Translations under genes and position numbers: made by a program | Assembly (NCBI RefSeq): GCF_017303295.1 | Contig: NZ_JAFKOK010000015.1 | Coordinates: 1-64,000, forward strand | Length of the DNA stretch: 64,000 nt | From: Rhodobacter sp. NTK016B | Lineage (GTDB): Bacteria > Pseudomonadota > Alphaproteobacteria > Rhodobacterales > Rhodobacteraceae | Direction: 5' to 3' | Notes under the pieces: generated by a model | What the model was told of the DNA's origin: nothing | What the model saw: only the letters and a program-made list of their open reading frames with translations | Database searches by the model: none | Part shown: piece by piece, positions 15,635 through 23,284 of the stretch | Layout: each line of letters opens with the position of its first letter | Numbering within the stretch: position 1 is the stretch's first letter

Positions 15635-16408
15635 TCACGCGTTGGGGTTGCTGACCTTGCCCACCCGCTTTTCGAGGAACGCGTTCAGGCGCGCCTCGGC
15701 TTCGGGGCTGGTCTGCGTGAACGAGGCGATCAGGCTTTCGACCCACAGGCCGTCATCGGTCGCCATGTCGTTGATGCGCGGCAGGGCGTGGATGATCGCG
15801 TAATTCGACAATTCGGCATTCGTCGCGGCTTTAGCGGCCATTTTCACGGCCTCGTCCAGCGCAGCGCCTTCATCGACGACGTAATTGACGGTACCCCAGC
15901 GCTCGGCGGTGTCGGCGTCGATCGAGCGGCCCGTCATCATCAGGTCCATCATCCGCGACACGCCCATCAGACGCGCCGTGCGCGCCGAGGCGCCGCCGCC
16001 CACGAAAATGCCGCGCTGACCTTCGGGCAGGGCGAAGAACGCGGTCTTGTCGGCCACGCGTACATGCACCGACGAGGCCAGCTCAAGACCGCCGCCGACG
16101 ACAGCGCCGTGCAGCGCCGCGAACCACGGCAGCTTGCCGCGCTGAAGGCGGGCAAACACCTGATGCCAGCGGCGCGAGCCCTGAACGCCTTCGAAGGGCG
16201 ATTTCTTGACATGCTCGGCCAGATCGAGACCGGCGCAGAAATGCGGGCCGTGCCCGTGGATCACGCCGGCTTTCGCCTTGGCTTCGACCTGCGTGATGAC
16301 GTCGTCGAGTTCTTCGATGAACGCGTCCGAGATCGCGTTACGCTTTGACGGACGATTCAGACCGACAATGCCAACATCGCCAGTAAACTCGAGTGTAAGG
16401 TAGTCCAT
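15635..16408 (-). CDS. Crotonase-family enoyl-CoA hydratase for hydroxycinnamoyl-CoA
   Basis: A 257-residue crotonase. Oxyanion-hole segments are HFCAGLDL (about 56-63) and GAVVGGGLEL (101-110). Both hydratase glutamates appear to be present: Glu109 in GGGLE and Glu129 in LPEGQ. HCHL-type feruloyl-CoA hydratase/lyases, as I recall, keep only one of these, so a plain hydratase in a beta-oxidation-like route is at least as likely as a vanillin-forming lyase. The start at 16408 matches the family N-terminus. It diverges from feruloyl-CoA synthase across a 144-bp operator region. Confidence 0.87.
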   Translation of the reverse strand: MDYLTLEFTGDVGIVGLNRPSKRNAISDAFIEELDDVITQVEAKAKAGVIHGHGPHFCAGLDLAEHVKKSPFEGVQGSRRWHQVFARLQRGKLPWFAALHGAVVGGGLELASSVHVRVADKTAFFALPEGQRGIFVGGGASARTARLMGVSRMMDLMMTGRSIDADTAERWGTVNYVVDEGAALDEAVKMAAKAATNAELSNYAIIHALPRINDMATDDGLWVESLIASFTQTSPEAEARLNAFLEKRVGKVSNPNA

Positions 16409-16463
16409 AGATAACCCTGCCGCTGAAAGAGAGCGAACCGCCCCTCCCGGTCGATTCACTGGG

Positions 16464-16536
16464 AAGTATCTATAGAAAAAGTATCCATGTAAACAATAAT
16501 TCTCTATCCGAGGAAAAAGTATCTATGTAAATAATC
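16464..16536. promoter_or_regulatory. Three repeated operator-like sites between crotonase and fcs
   Basis: A 23-bp sequence AAAAAGTATC(C/T)ATGTAAA(C/T)AAT(A/C) occurs at 16476-16498 and 16514-16536, differing at three positions, 38 bp apart. A third shorter copy AAGTATCTATA lies at 16464-16474. The block is AT-rich against a GC-rich background and sits in the divergent promoter region. It is a good candidate for the binding sites of the MarR regulator encoded at 15141-15623. Confidence 0.7.
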
Positions 16537-16552
16537 CCGGGAGGAGGATCTC

Positions 16553-18385
16553 ATGACAGAATCACCGTTGCGCAAAGTCAAGTTGTGGCAGCCGGATATC
16601 GACTGGGAGCGCCGCAATGACGGCTCGATCCTGGTGTGGCAGAACGGCGCCCTCAATGATTACCCCGAAAACCTTTCGGTCAAGATCCATGAATGGGCGA
16701 AGAAGACGCCCGAAACGACGTGGATGGCTGAACGCGGCCCCGATGGCGACTGGCAGCGCGTGAGCTACGCGCAGATGCTGGGCCATATCCGGGCGATCGG
16801 TCAGGCCCTTCTGGATATGGGCCTGTCGGTCGAGCGTCCGCTGGTCATCCTGTCGGCCAATTCGGTCGCCCATGCGCTGATGGCGCTTGGCGCGCAGTAT
16901 GTGGGCGTGCCGTCCGCCGCCATCGCGCCCGCCTATGCGCTGGCCTCGGGTGAATACGGCAAGCTGGTTTCGGTCCGCGATCAGATCACGCCGGGCGCCG
17001 TCTTCACCGAAGACACGACCCCCTTCGCGCCCGCCATTGCCGAGGTCTTTTCCGACCTCCCGGTGCTGGGCAAGGCGGGCGAAGGGCGCGCGATGGACTG
17101 GGAGGCACTGCTGGCCACGCCGGTGACCGATGCCGTCGACAAGGCCAATGCGCGCGTCGGGCTCGATACCATCGCCAAGTTCCTGTTCACCTCGGGCACC
17201 ACGGGCAGCCCCAAGGCGGTCATCCAGACCCAGCGCATGATGTGCGCGAACATGGAGCAGGTGACCGATTGCTATGCCTTCCTGCGCGACGAGCCGCCGA
17301 TCATTCTTGACTGGGCGCCGTGGAACCACGTCGCGGCCGGTAACCTCGTGTTCAACGCGGCGATCTGGAACGGGGGCACCTTCTATATCGATGGCGGTCG
17401 CCCGACGCCGCAGATGATGCCCGAAACCATCCGCAACCTGCGCGAGGTCGGCACCAACTGGTATTTCAACGTGCCCTTCGGCTACGAGATGCTGGTCGAG
17501 GCAATGGAAGAGGACGATGAACTGGCGCAGGCCTTCTTCGGCAATCTGAAGCTGAAATATTATGCTGGTGCCGCCATGGCGACGCATACCTGGGAAGCGC
17601 TGGAACGGCTGGCGCTGAAAACCACGGGCGAGCGGGTGCAGCTGGGCACCGGGCTTGGCGCGACCGAAACCGCGCCCTTCGCGATCTTCAACACCGATCC
17701 CGACGCGGCCCCCGGCAATCTGGGCGTTCCGGCCAAGGAAGTGATTCTGAAGCTGGTGCCGACCGAGGGCAAGTGGGAGGCCCGCGTGAAGGGGCCGAAC
17801 GTCACGCCGGGTTATTGGCGCCAGCCGCAGCTGACCGCCGACGCTTTCGACGACGAAGGCTTCTATTGTCTGGGCGACGCGCTGAAATTCGCCGATCCCG
17901 AGGATCCGTCGAAAGGGTTCTTCTTCGACGGGCGGGTGGCCGAGAACTTCAAGCTGTCGACGGGCACCTGGGTCGGTGTCGGCGCGCTGCGCGCCAAGCT
18001 GACCGATGCGTTGGGTGGCTATGTGCGCGACGCGGTCATCGTGGGCGAGGGCGAGGATTACCTCGGCGCGCTGCTGGTGCCGTTCCGCCCGGCGATCGAA
18101 AAGCTGGTGCCGGGCGGCGAAGAGCTGCGCGACGACCTGCTCTTCGGCCACGAGGTGCTGCGCGCCGAGCTGGCGGCGCGGCTCAAGGCCTATAACAAGA
18201 CCGCGACCGGCTCGTCGCTACGGGTGCCGCGGGCGATGATGATGCTCGAGCCGCTGAGCATCGAGAAGGGCGAGGTGACGGATAAAGGCTCGGTCAATCA
18301 GCGCGCGGTGCGCGCGCATCGTCAGGATCTGGTCGAGGCGATCTATGAAGGCGACCCGCGGGTCATCGACAGCACGAAGGAGTGA
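16553..18385 (+). CDS. fcs: Feruloyl-CoA synthase (AMP-forming)
   Basis: A 610-residue ANL-superfamily acyl-CoA synthetase. The nucleotide-binding loop FTSGTTGSPKAVIQTQR lies at about residues 213-230, GLGATETAP at about 366 and YCLGDALKFADPEDPSKG near 440. Length and the N-terminal segment before the adenylation domain (KVKLWQPDIDWERRNDGS) match feruloyl/p-coumaroyl-CoA synthases rather than 4-coumarate ligases of plants. It activates ferulate, p-coumarate or caffeate with ATP and CoA. A strong GGGAGGAGGA site precedes the start. The SDR gene follows after 3 bp. Confidence 0.92.
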   Translation: MTESPLRKVKLWQPDIDWERRNDGSILVWQNGALNDYPENLSVKIHEWAKKTPETTWMAERGPDGDWQRVSYAQMLGHIRAIGQALLDMGLSVERPLVILSANSVAHALMALGAQYVGVPSAAIAPAYALASGEYGKLVSVRDQITPGAVFTEDTTPFAPAIAEVFSDLPVLGKAGEGRAMDWEALLATPVTDAVDKANARVGLDTIAKFLFTSGTTGSPKAVIQTQRMMCANMEQVTDCYAFLRDEPPIILDWAPWNHVAAGNLVFNAAIWNGGTFYIDGGRPTPQMMPETIRNLREVGTNWYFNVPFGYEMLVEAMEEDDELAQAFFGNLKLKYYAGAAMATHTWEALERLALKTTGERVQLGTGLGATETAPFAIFNTDPDAAPGNLGVPAKEVILKLVPTEGKWEARVKGPNVTPGYWRQPQLTADAFDDEGFYCLGDALKFADPEDPSKGFFFDGRVAENFKLSTGTWVGVGALRAKLTDALGGYVRDAVIVGEGEDYLGALLVPFRPAIEKLVPGGEELRDDLLFGHEVLRAELAARLKAYNKTATGSSLRVPRAMMMLEPLSIEKGEVTDKGSVNQRAVRAHRQDLVEAIYEGDPRVIDSTKE

Positions 18386-18388
18386 GGC

Positions 18389-19294
18389 ATGCAGATCGAC
18401 GGCAATTCGGCACTGGTGACCGGCGGCGGCTCGGGGCTGGGCGAGGCCACGGCGCGCATGCTGGCCGCGCGCGGCGCGAAGGTCACGATCCTTGACCGCG
18501 ACGCCGAGAAGGGCGCGGCGGTCGCGGCCGCGATCGGCGGCGCCTCTGCCGCGGGCGACGTGACCTCGGAAGCCGATGTGAACGCGGCGCTCGACACGGC
18601 GACGGACGCGCATGGCGTGCCCCGCATTGTGGTGAACTGCGCGGGCATCGGTACCGCCGGGCGGGTGCTGGGTCGCGAGGGGCCTCTGCCGCTCGAGGAC
18701 TTCCAGCGCACGATCAACATCAACCTGATCGGCACCTTTAACGTGATGCGCCTGTCGGCCGCGCGTATGGCCGCGGCCGAACCGCTGGAGGATGGCGAAC
18801 GCGGGGTGGTGATCAACACCGCCTCGGTCGCGGCGTTCGACGGGCAGATCGGGCAGGCGGCCTATTCGGCCTCGAAAGGCGGGATCGTCGCGATGTCGCT
18901 GCCGGTCGCGCGTGAACTCGCGCGGGTGGGCGTGCGGGTCAACGTGATCGCGCCGGGGATCTTTCTGACGCCCTTGCTTTATACGCTGCCCGACGAGGCT
19001 CAGAAGGCGCTGGCGGCGGGCATTCCCTTCCCGCAGCGGCTGGGCGATCCGGCGGAATTCGCGGATACCGTCTGCTACATGGCCGCGAACCGCTATATCA
19101 ATGCCGAATGCGTGCGGCTTGACGGGGCGGCCCGGCGGGCTTCTGCCCGCACCCGCTTCAGGAGGGAGGCACGCCCCCCTCCTGAAAACCTCCCCGTGGA
19201 TATTTCCCGAACAAAGATGCGGTGCGCGTCGCGCAGGGTTTGCGTGCCGCGCGAATATGTATACATCTATTTGTATACATGGGGGAGGCCATGA
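18389..19294 (+). CDS. SDR-family 3-hydroxyacyl-CoA dehydrogenase with aberrant C-terminal tail
   Basis: A 301-residue reading frame; the first 247 residues are a classical SDR resembling HSD10-type 3-hydroxyacyl-CoA dehydrogenases: GGGSGLGEA near residue 12, catalytic YSASK near 165, and the C-terminal landmark INAECVRLDGA at about 237-247. Homologues normally end a few residues later. Here homology stops at about position 19130 and the frame continues for 54 residues through an intergenic repeat and the GntR operator, ending in an ATGA overlap with the GntR gene. It would oxidise the 3-hydroxy-3-arylpropionyl-CoA made by the crotonase. Whether the tail affects function cannot be judged. Confidence 0.85.
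   Translation: MQIDGNSALVTGGGSGLGEATARMLAARGAKVTILDRDAEKGAAVAAAIGGASAAGDVTSEADVNAALDTATDAHGVPRIVVNCAGIGTAGRVLGREGPLPLEDFQRTININLIGTFNVMRLSAARMAAAEPLEDGERGVVINTASVAAFDGQIGQAAYSASKGGIVAMSLPVARELARVGVRVNVIAPGIFLTPLLYTLPDEAQKALAAGIPFPQRLGDPAEFADTVCYMAANRYINAECVRLDGAARRASARTRFRREARPPPENLPVDISRTKMRCASRRVCVPREYVYIYLYTWGRP
19130..19219 (+). repeat. Intergenic hairpin repeat inside the SDR tail
   Basis: Contains a 10-bp stem-loop (TTCAGGAGGG at 19157-19166, CCCTCCTGAA at 19177-19186) followed by CTCCCCGTGGATATTT and AACAAAGATG. It aligns end to end with the reverse complement of the galC-galD gap at 4894-5010, allowing for substitutions and small indels. It is unusual in lying within an open frame. 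Confidence 0.7.
19258..19279. promoter_or_regulatory. Two TGTATACA boxes upstream of the GntR regulator
   Basis: The perfect palindrome TGTATACA occurs at 19258-19265 and 19272-19279, 14 bp apart, just before the ribosome site (GGGGGAGG) and ATG of the GntR gene. An identical box is found 34 bp before ligM. The arrangement suggests autoregulation by the GntR protein. The boxes also lie inside the extended reading frame of the SDR. Confidence 0.7.
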
Positions 19295-20037
19295 GCGAAT
19301 CCAAGAGCGTCAACCTGACGAAGCGCGCGACCTACGAGTTGCGTCAACGTATCATTCACGGCGGATTTCCCGGCGGCACGCGGCTTTACGAGGTTGCGCT
19401 GTCCGAGGATCTGCAGATTTCGCGCACGCCGGTCCGCGAGGCCATGTCGCGACTGGCCGAGGAGGGGCTGCTGGAGCGCGCCCCCGGCGGCGGGTTCCAG
19501 GTGCGCAGTTTCACGCTGAGCGATGTCACCGATTCCATCGAGCTGCGCGGTGTGCTCGAAGGAATGGCTGCGCGGCTGGCGGCCGAGCGGGGCGCCGATG
19601 CGGCTACGCTGGACGAGATCGGGGTGATCCTTGATCGTCTCGATGCGTGCTTTTCCGGCGTGTCGCTGGATCAGGTGGATTTCGACCGCTACGCCGAGCT
19701 CAACGGCCAGTTTCACGAAAGGCTGGCCGATCTATGCTGCAGCGCAGTGGTGTTGCGGGAGCTGGAACGGGTCAAATCGCTGCCGTTCGCCTCGCCCTCG
19801 GCTTTCGTCATGGGCTCGGGCAGCGAGGGCGGGGCGGACCGGGCGCTGCGCTCGCTGATCGTGGCGCAGGCGCAGCATCGGGCCCTGATGCAGGCGATCC
19901 GGCGGCGCGAGGGCGCGCGGGCCGAGGCGATTGCGCGCGAACATGCGCGGATCGCACGGGGAAATCTGGAAGCGGCGTTGGTCGCGGATCCCGATGCGTC
20001 GGAGGCGATGCCGGGAATGGCGCTGATCGTCCGGTGA
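19291..20037 (+). CDS. GntR-family (FCD/FadR-type) regulator, probable repressor of ligM
   Basis: A 248-residue GntR protein. The N-terminal winged helix has the typical TYELRQRIIHGGFPGGTRL and LQISRTPVREAMSRLAEEGLL (residues of about 12-65). The all-helical FCD effector domain follows (about 90-230) with Asp/His metal-ligand candidates such as YAELNGQFHERL. Start at 19291 follows GGGGGAGG; an in-frame ATG at 19279 is less well placed. It lies just upstream of, and in the same direction as, the O-demethylase gene. Shared TGTATACA boxes suggest control of itself and ligM, with vanillate or a related acid as inducer (inference). Confidence 0.92.
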   Translation: MSESKSVNLTKRATYELRQRIIHGGFPGGTRLYEVALSEDLQISRTPVREAMSRLAEEGLLERAPGGGFQVRSFTLSDVTDSIELRGVLEGMAARLAAERGADAATLDEIGVILDRLDACFSGVSLDQVDFDRYAELNGQFHERLADLCCSAVVLRELERVKSLPFASPSAFVMGSGSEGGADRALRSLIVAQAQHRALMQAIRRREGARAEAIAREHARIARGNLEAALVADPDASEAMPGMALIVR

Positions 20038-20049
20038 GAACATCGGGCG

Positions 20050-20131
20050 TGCATACATCTTCTGGCGGAGTTTAGCCGAAACAGTCGATTTAGCTTGCAT
20101 CGCGGCGCCGATCTGACCATATGTGTATACA
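20050..20131. promoter_or_regulatory. ligM upstream region with TGTATACA box
   Basis: A perfect TGTATACA lies at 20124-20131 and a one-mismatch copy TGCATACA at 20050-20057, 74 bp apart. Both match the boxes before the GntR gene. The proximal box is 33 bp before the ligM start, a position where a bound repressor would block transcription. A strong GGGAGGAGAA ribosome site follows at 20150-20159. Confidence 0.65.
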
Positions 20132-20164
20132 TTCTGACTTGTTGCCCTTGGGAGGAGAATCGAA

Positions 20165-21577
20165 ATGGCTGCTACCAGTCTTGAAGCCCTGATCGCAGAG
20201 AATGGCGGTAACCCCGTCGATATCCTGCGGAATTCGAAAATCGGCATGTATGTCTATCCGGTCGTCGCGCCGGAATTCTCGAACTGGCGTACCGAGCAGA
20301 ACGCATGGCGCGATTCGGCGGTGCTGTTCGACCAGTCGCACCACATGGACGAGGTTATCGTCGAAGGCCCGCAGGCCACCGAGTTCCTCGCCTATCACGG
20401 CATCAACGCGTTCGGTAATTTCAGCCTGAACCGCGCCAAGCACTACGTGCCCGTGACCCCCGCCGGCCACGTAATCGGTGACCACATCATCTTCCGTGAG
20501 CGTGAAGACAAGTACATCCTGGTGGGCCGCGCGCCGACCTCGAACTGGCTGATGTTCGCCGCCTCGTACGGCAAATGGAACGTCCGTCTGCGCTATGACC
20601 CGCGCAGCCCCAGCCGCCCCGAAGGTGAGCGCGTCCTGCGCGAGCATTATCGCTTCCAGATCCAGGGTCCTGAAGCCAACGCCATCTTCGAGAAGATGAA
20701 CGGCGGCCCGATCCCGGACATCAAGTTCTTCCATGTTGACTGGATCAATGTCGGCTCGAAAAAGGTGCAGGCGCTGCGTCACGGCATGTCGGGCGCGCCG
20801 GGTCTGGAAATCTGGGGTCCGTACAAGGACAAGGATTACATCCACTCGACCATCCTGCAGGCTGCCCGCGACGCCGGCGTCAATCTGGTTCAGTGCGGCT
20901 CGCGTGCCTACTCGACCAACACGCTGGAATCGGGCTGGATCCCGTCGCCGCTTCCGGGCATCTATACCGGCGACGGCATGACCAAGGCCTACCGCGAATG
21001 GCTGGGCACCGATATGTACGAAGCGGCGGGCGCCATCGGCGGTTCGTATGTTTCGAACAACATCGAAGACTATTACGTCAACCCGTTCGAGCTGGGCTAC
21101 GACTTCTACATCGGCTGGAAGAAAGACGACTTCGTCGGCAAGGCGGCGCTTGAGAAAATCAAGGCCGAGGGTCCGAAGCGCAAGAAAGTCACGTTCGAAT
21201 GGAACCGTGACGACGTGCTGAAAGTCATCGCTTCGTCCTTCGAGCAGGGCACGCCCTACAAGTGGATCGACTTCCCGCAGCCGAACTACGCCTCGTCCTC
21301 GGCCGACATGGTCTGCAAGGAAGACGGCTCGATGGTCGGTATGTCGATGTTCAACGGCTACTCGTTCAACGAGCGCTGCCTGCTGAGCCTCGGCGTCGTC
21401 TCGACCGACGTGCAGATCGGCGACGTGCTGACGCTGAAATGGGGCGAGCCGGAAACCACTGGCAAAACCTCGACCGAGCCGCACAAGCAGGCCGATATCC
21501 GCGTGCGCGTCTCGCCGACGCCGTACTCGGCGGAAGCCCGTACCAACTACGCCGACAGCTGGCGTACCCGCAGCTGA
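20165..21577 (+). CDS. ligM: Tetrahydrofolate-dependent vanillate/3-O-methylgallate O-demethylase
   Basis: A 470-residue aminomethyltransferase (GcvT-fold) protein, the same length class as LigM/DesA of Sphingobium sp. SYK-6. Residues reported as important in LigM, as I recall them (His60, Arg122, Tyr247), have matches at His60 (DQSHH), Arg122 (LVGRAP) and Tyr249 (GSRAYS). The enzyme transfers the methoxyl methyl group of vanillate or 3-O-methylgallate to tetrahydrofolate, giving protocatechuate or gallate and 5-methyl-THF. Protein of this fold also include DMSP demethylase and sarcosine-type enzymes, but the LigAB and MetF neighbours settle the choice. A hairpin follows the gene. Confidence 0.88.
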   Translation: MAATSLEALIAENGGNPVDILRNSKIGMYVYPVVAPEFSNWRTEQNAWRDSAVLFDQSHHMDEVIVEGPQATEFLAYHGINAFGNFSLNRAKHYVPVTPAGHVIGDHIIFREREDKYILVGRAPTSNWLMFAASYGKWNVRLRYDPRSPSRPEGERVLREHYRFQIQGPEANAIFEKMNGGPIPDIKFFHVDWINVGSKKVQALRHGMSGAPGLEIWGPYKDKDYIHSTILQAARDAGVNLVQCGSRAYSTNTLESGWIPSPLPGIYTGDGMTKAYREWLGTDMYEAAGAIGGSYVSNNIEDYYVNPFELGYDFYIGWKKDDFVGKAALEKIKAEGPKRKKVTFEWNRDDVLKVIASSFEQGTPYKWIDFPQPNYASSSADMVCKEDGSMVGMSMFNGYSFNERCLLSLGVVSTDVQIGDVLTLKWGEPETTGKTSTEPHKQADIRVRVSPTPYSAEARTNYADSWRTRS

Positions 21578-21599
21578 TCGGCTGACACGACGATCTGGG

Positions 21600-21625
21600 A
21601 ATGGCGGCCGGAGGAGGCCGCCATT
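21600..21625 (+). terminator. Hairpin after ligM
   Basis: AATGGCGGCC (21600-21609) and GGCCGCCATT (21616-21625) form a perfect 10-bp stem with a 6-nt loop, 23 bp past the ligM stop. No U tract follows. It may partly terminate transcription, leaving ligM in excess over the downstream TRAP and lig genes. The remainder of the 206-bp gap holds a small GGGGCG/CGCCCT stem near 21748-21766 and the ribosome site of the next gene. Confidence 0.55.
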
Positions 21626-21783
21626 CACCACCGACCCGAAAAGGGCTACGGCGCGGCGGCCGGTTGCGAAAGCGGCTGTGCGCGGCGCCGAAACCCGTCA
21701 TACTGGCGGGGTTGTTTCTTGCGACGCAAGCCGCAAGCGATGTCAACAGGGGCGCAAAACGCCCTTAACTTGGGAGGTACTAC

Positions 21784-22773
21784 ATGTTTGATTTCTCCAC
21801 TATCCGGGCCGCGGGCGCGCTTGCTGCGACGGCTGCCGTGCTGGCCGCGCCGGTCGGTGCGACCGAGCTTCGCTTTGCCCACTGGGTGCCGCCGCAGCAC
21901 ACGCTGACGGCCTCGACCATCGAGCCGCTTCAGGCCGCCGTTGCCGATGCGGGCGTCGAGATCCTTGTCTATCCGGGTGGCGAGCTGGGCGCTGGTCCGC
22001 TTGAGCAATATGTCCGCGCCGTGACCGGCACCGCCGATATCGTCTGGGGGCTGCAGGGCTATACCTCGACCCAGTTCCCGCGCACCATGATCTCGGAACT
22101 GCCGGGCGCACAACCCGAGGGCATGTCGGGCTACGACATGATCTGGAACGCCTATGACGCGGGCCTGCTGGCCGACGAGTTCCCGGGCACCGTGCCGCTG
22201 GCGCTGTGGCTGTCCGAACCCAACGTGTTCATCATGCGCGACCACGACATCCGCACGCCCGCCGATCTGGCCGGGCTGAAGATCCGCGTGTCGGGTTCGG
22301 CCGCTGGCGCGACCATCGAAGCGCTGGGTGCGACCCCGGTGCAGATGCCCGCAGGCGAGATCTACAACGCGCTGCAGACCGGCCTGATCGACGGCGTCGT
22401 CACCGGCGCTTCGGCGATCGGCGATTTCCGTCTGGACGAAGTGGCCAATAGCTATACCTACGGCGCGGATCTGGGTCACATCTCGTTCTACGTGGTGATG
22501 AACCAGGGTGCCTATGACGGTCTGTCGGACGAAGAGCGTGCTGCGCTCGACGCGATCGCGGGGCGGGAACTGTCGCGTTCGGCCGAAGAAGGCTGGCTGG
22601 CGCGCGCCGAAAGCGTCACCGAGGCGATTCAGGCCACCGGCGACAACACTGTTATCTTCCTGACCGATGAAGAAGCGGCGGCGTTCGACGAGATCACTTT
22701 CCCGGTCCGTGACCAGGTGATTTCGGGCATCGATGGCGGCGAAGACGTTCTCGCCACGATGCAGGGCGAATAA
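21784..22773 (+). CDS. TRAP transporter periplasmic substrate-binding protein (DctP family)
   Basis: A 329-residue DctP receptor. The signal peptide (ALAATAAVLAAPVGATE) occupies roughly residues 11-28. The landmark LADLAGLKIRVSGSAAGATIEALGATPVQMP (from about residue 160) holds the conserved ligand-binding Arg. Start preceded by GGGAGG. It heads a second complete TRAP set, separate in sequence from the one at 10980-14005. Position between ligM and ligAB suggests uptake of vanillate, protocatechuate, syringate or similar; the exact ligand is not visible. Confidence 0.93.
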   Translation: MFDFSTIRAAGALAATAAVLAAPVGATELRFAHWVPPQHTLTASTIEPLQAAVADAGVEILVYPGGELGAGPLEQYVRAVTGTADIVWGLQGYTSTQFPRTMISELPGAQPEGMSGYDMIWNAYDAGLLADEFPGTVPLALWLSEPNVFIMRDHDIRTPADLAGLKIRVSGSAAGATIEALGATPVQMPAGEIYNALQTGLIDGVVTGASAIGDFRLDEVANSYTYGADLGHISFYVVMNQGAYDGLSDEERAALDAIAGRELSRSAEEGWLARAESVTEAIQATGDNTVIFLTDEEAAAFDEITFPVRDQVISGIDGGEDVLATMQGE

Positions 22774-22774
22774 C

Positions 22775-23284
22775 GTGCTGCGCACGCTTGATAAAGTTGC
22801 GGCCGGGGTTATTGCCCTGGCCGCGATGGTCGGCACGATCGGGCTGATCGGCGAGGTCGTCGTGATCCTGATCGACGTGATCGGACGCTATTTCGGCACG
22901 CCTTTGCGGGGCGCGCAGGACATCACCCAGATGGGCATGGTCGTGCTTGTTTTCGGCGGCATGGCGCTGTGCGACCGTCTGAACGGGCATATCGCGGTCG
23001 ACCTGTTCGAGCGCTCGTTCCCGACCTGGCTTATCCGCCTGACCGACATTCTCGCCGCCGCCTCGGGCGTGGCGATCTTTCTGGGCATCGCCTGGAACAT
23101 GTGGAAATCGGCCGCGATCTCGCAGATGCTGAATCTCTCCACCAATATCATCAATCTTCCCAAGGACTGGTTCCAGTACTTCGTCGTCGCCTGCTGCGTG
23201 ATTACCGCGGCGGGCATGCTGCTGCGGTTGATCTCGCTGCTGCTCGGCGGACCGCTGCGGCAGGCTGAAGGCCACACATCATGA
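22775..23284 (+). CDS. TRAP transporter small permease (DctQ family)
   Basis: A 169-residue small permease with four hydrophobic segments and the family region VVVILIDVIGRYFGTPLRGAQD near residue 27. The start is GTG at 22775, 1 bp after the DctP stop; longer upstream frames overlap the receptor gene and lack homology. Its stop overlaps the ATG of the large permease. Confidence 0.9.
   Translation: MLRTLDKVAAGVIALAAMVGTIGLIGEVVVILIDVIGRYFGTPLRGAQDITQMGMVVLVFGGMALCDRLNGHIAVDLFERSFPTWLIRLTDILAAASGVAIFLGIAWNMWKSAAISQMLNLSTNIINLPKDWFQYFVVACCVITAAGMLLRLISLLLGGPLRQAEGHTS

Noticed and set aside
15635-16408. Crotonase as a certain feruloyl-CoA hydratase/lyase (vanillin-forming).
   Set aside because: Both hydratase glutamates appear present, and SDR and beta-ketoacyl-CoA hydrolase candidates flank it. 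No vanillin dehydrogenase is seen, so only a hydratase is claimed.
19101-19634. A plus-strand frame in a different phase overlapping the SDR end and the GntR start, as a separate small gene.
   Set aside because: Its translation passes through the hairpin repeat and the GntR coding region, with no conserved features or ribosome site.
20165-21577. ligM homologue as glycine cleavage T protein or DMSP demethylase.
   Set aside because: No gcvH/gcvP or DMSP genes are nearby. Length, residues His60/Arg122/Tyr249 and the LigAB/MetF neighbours favour aromatic O-demethylation.
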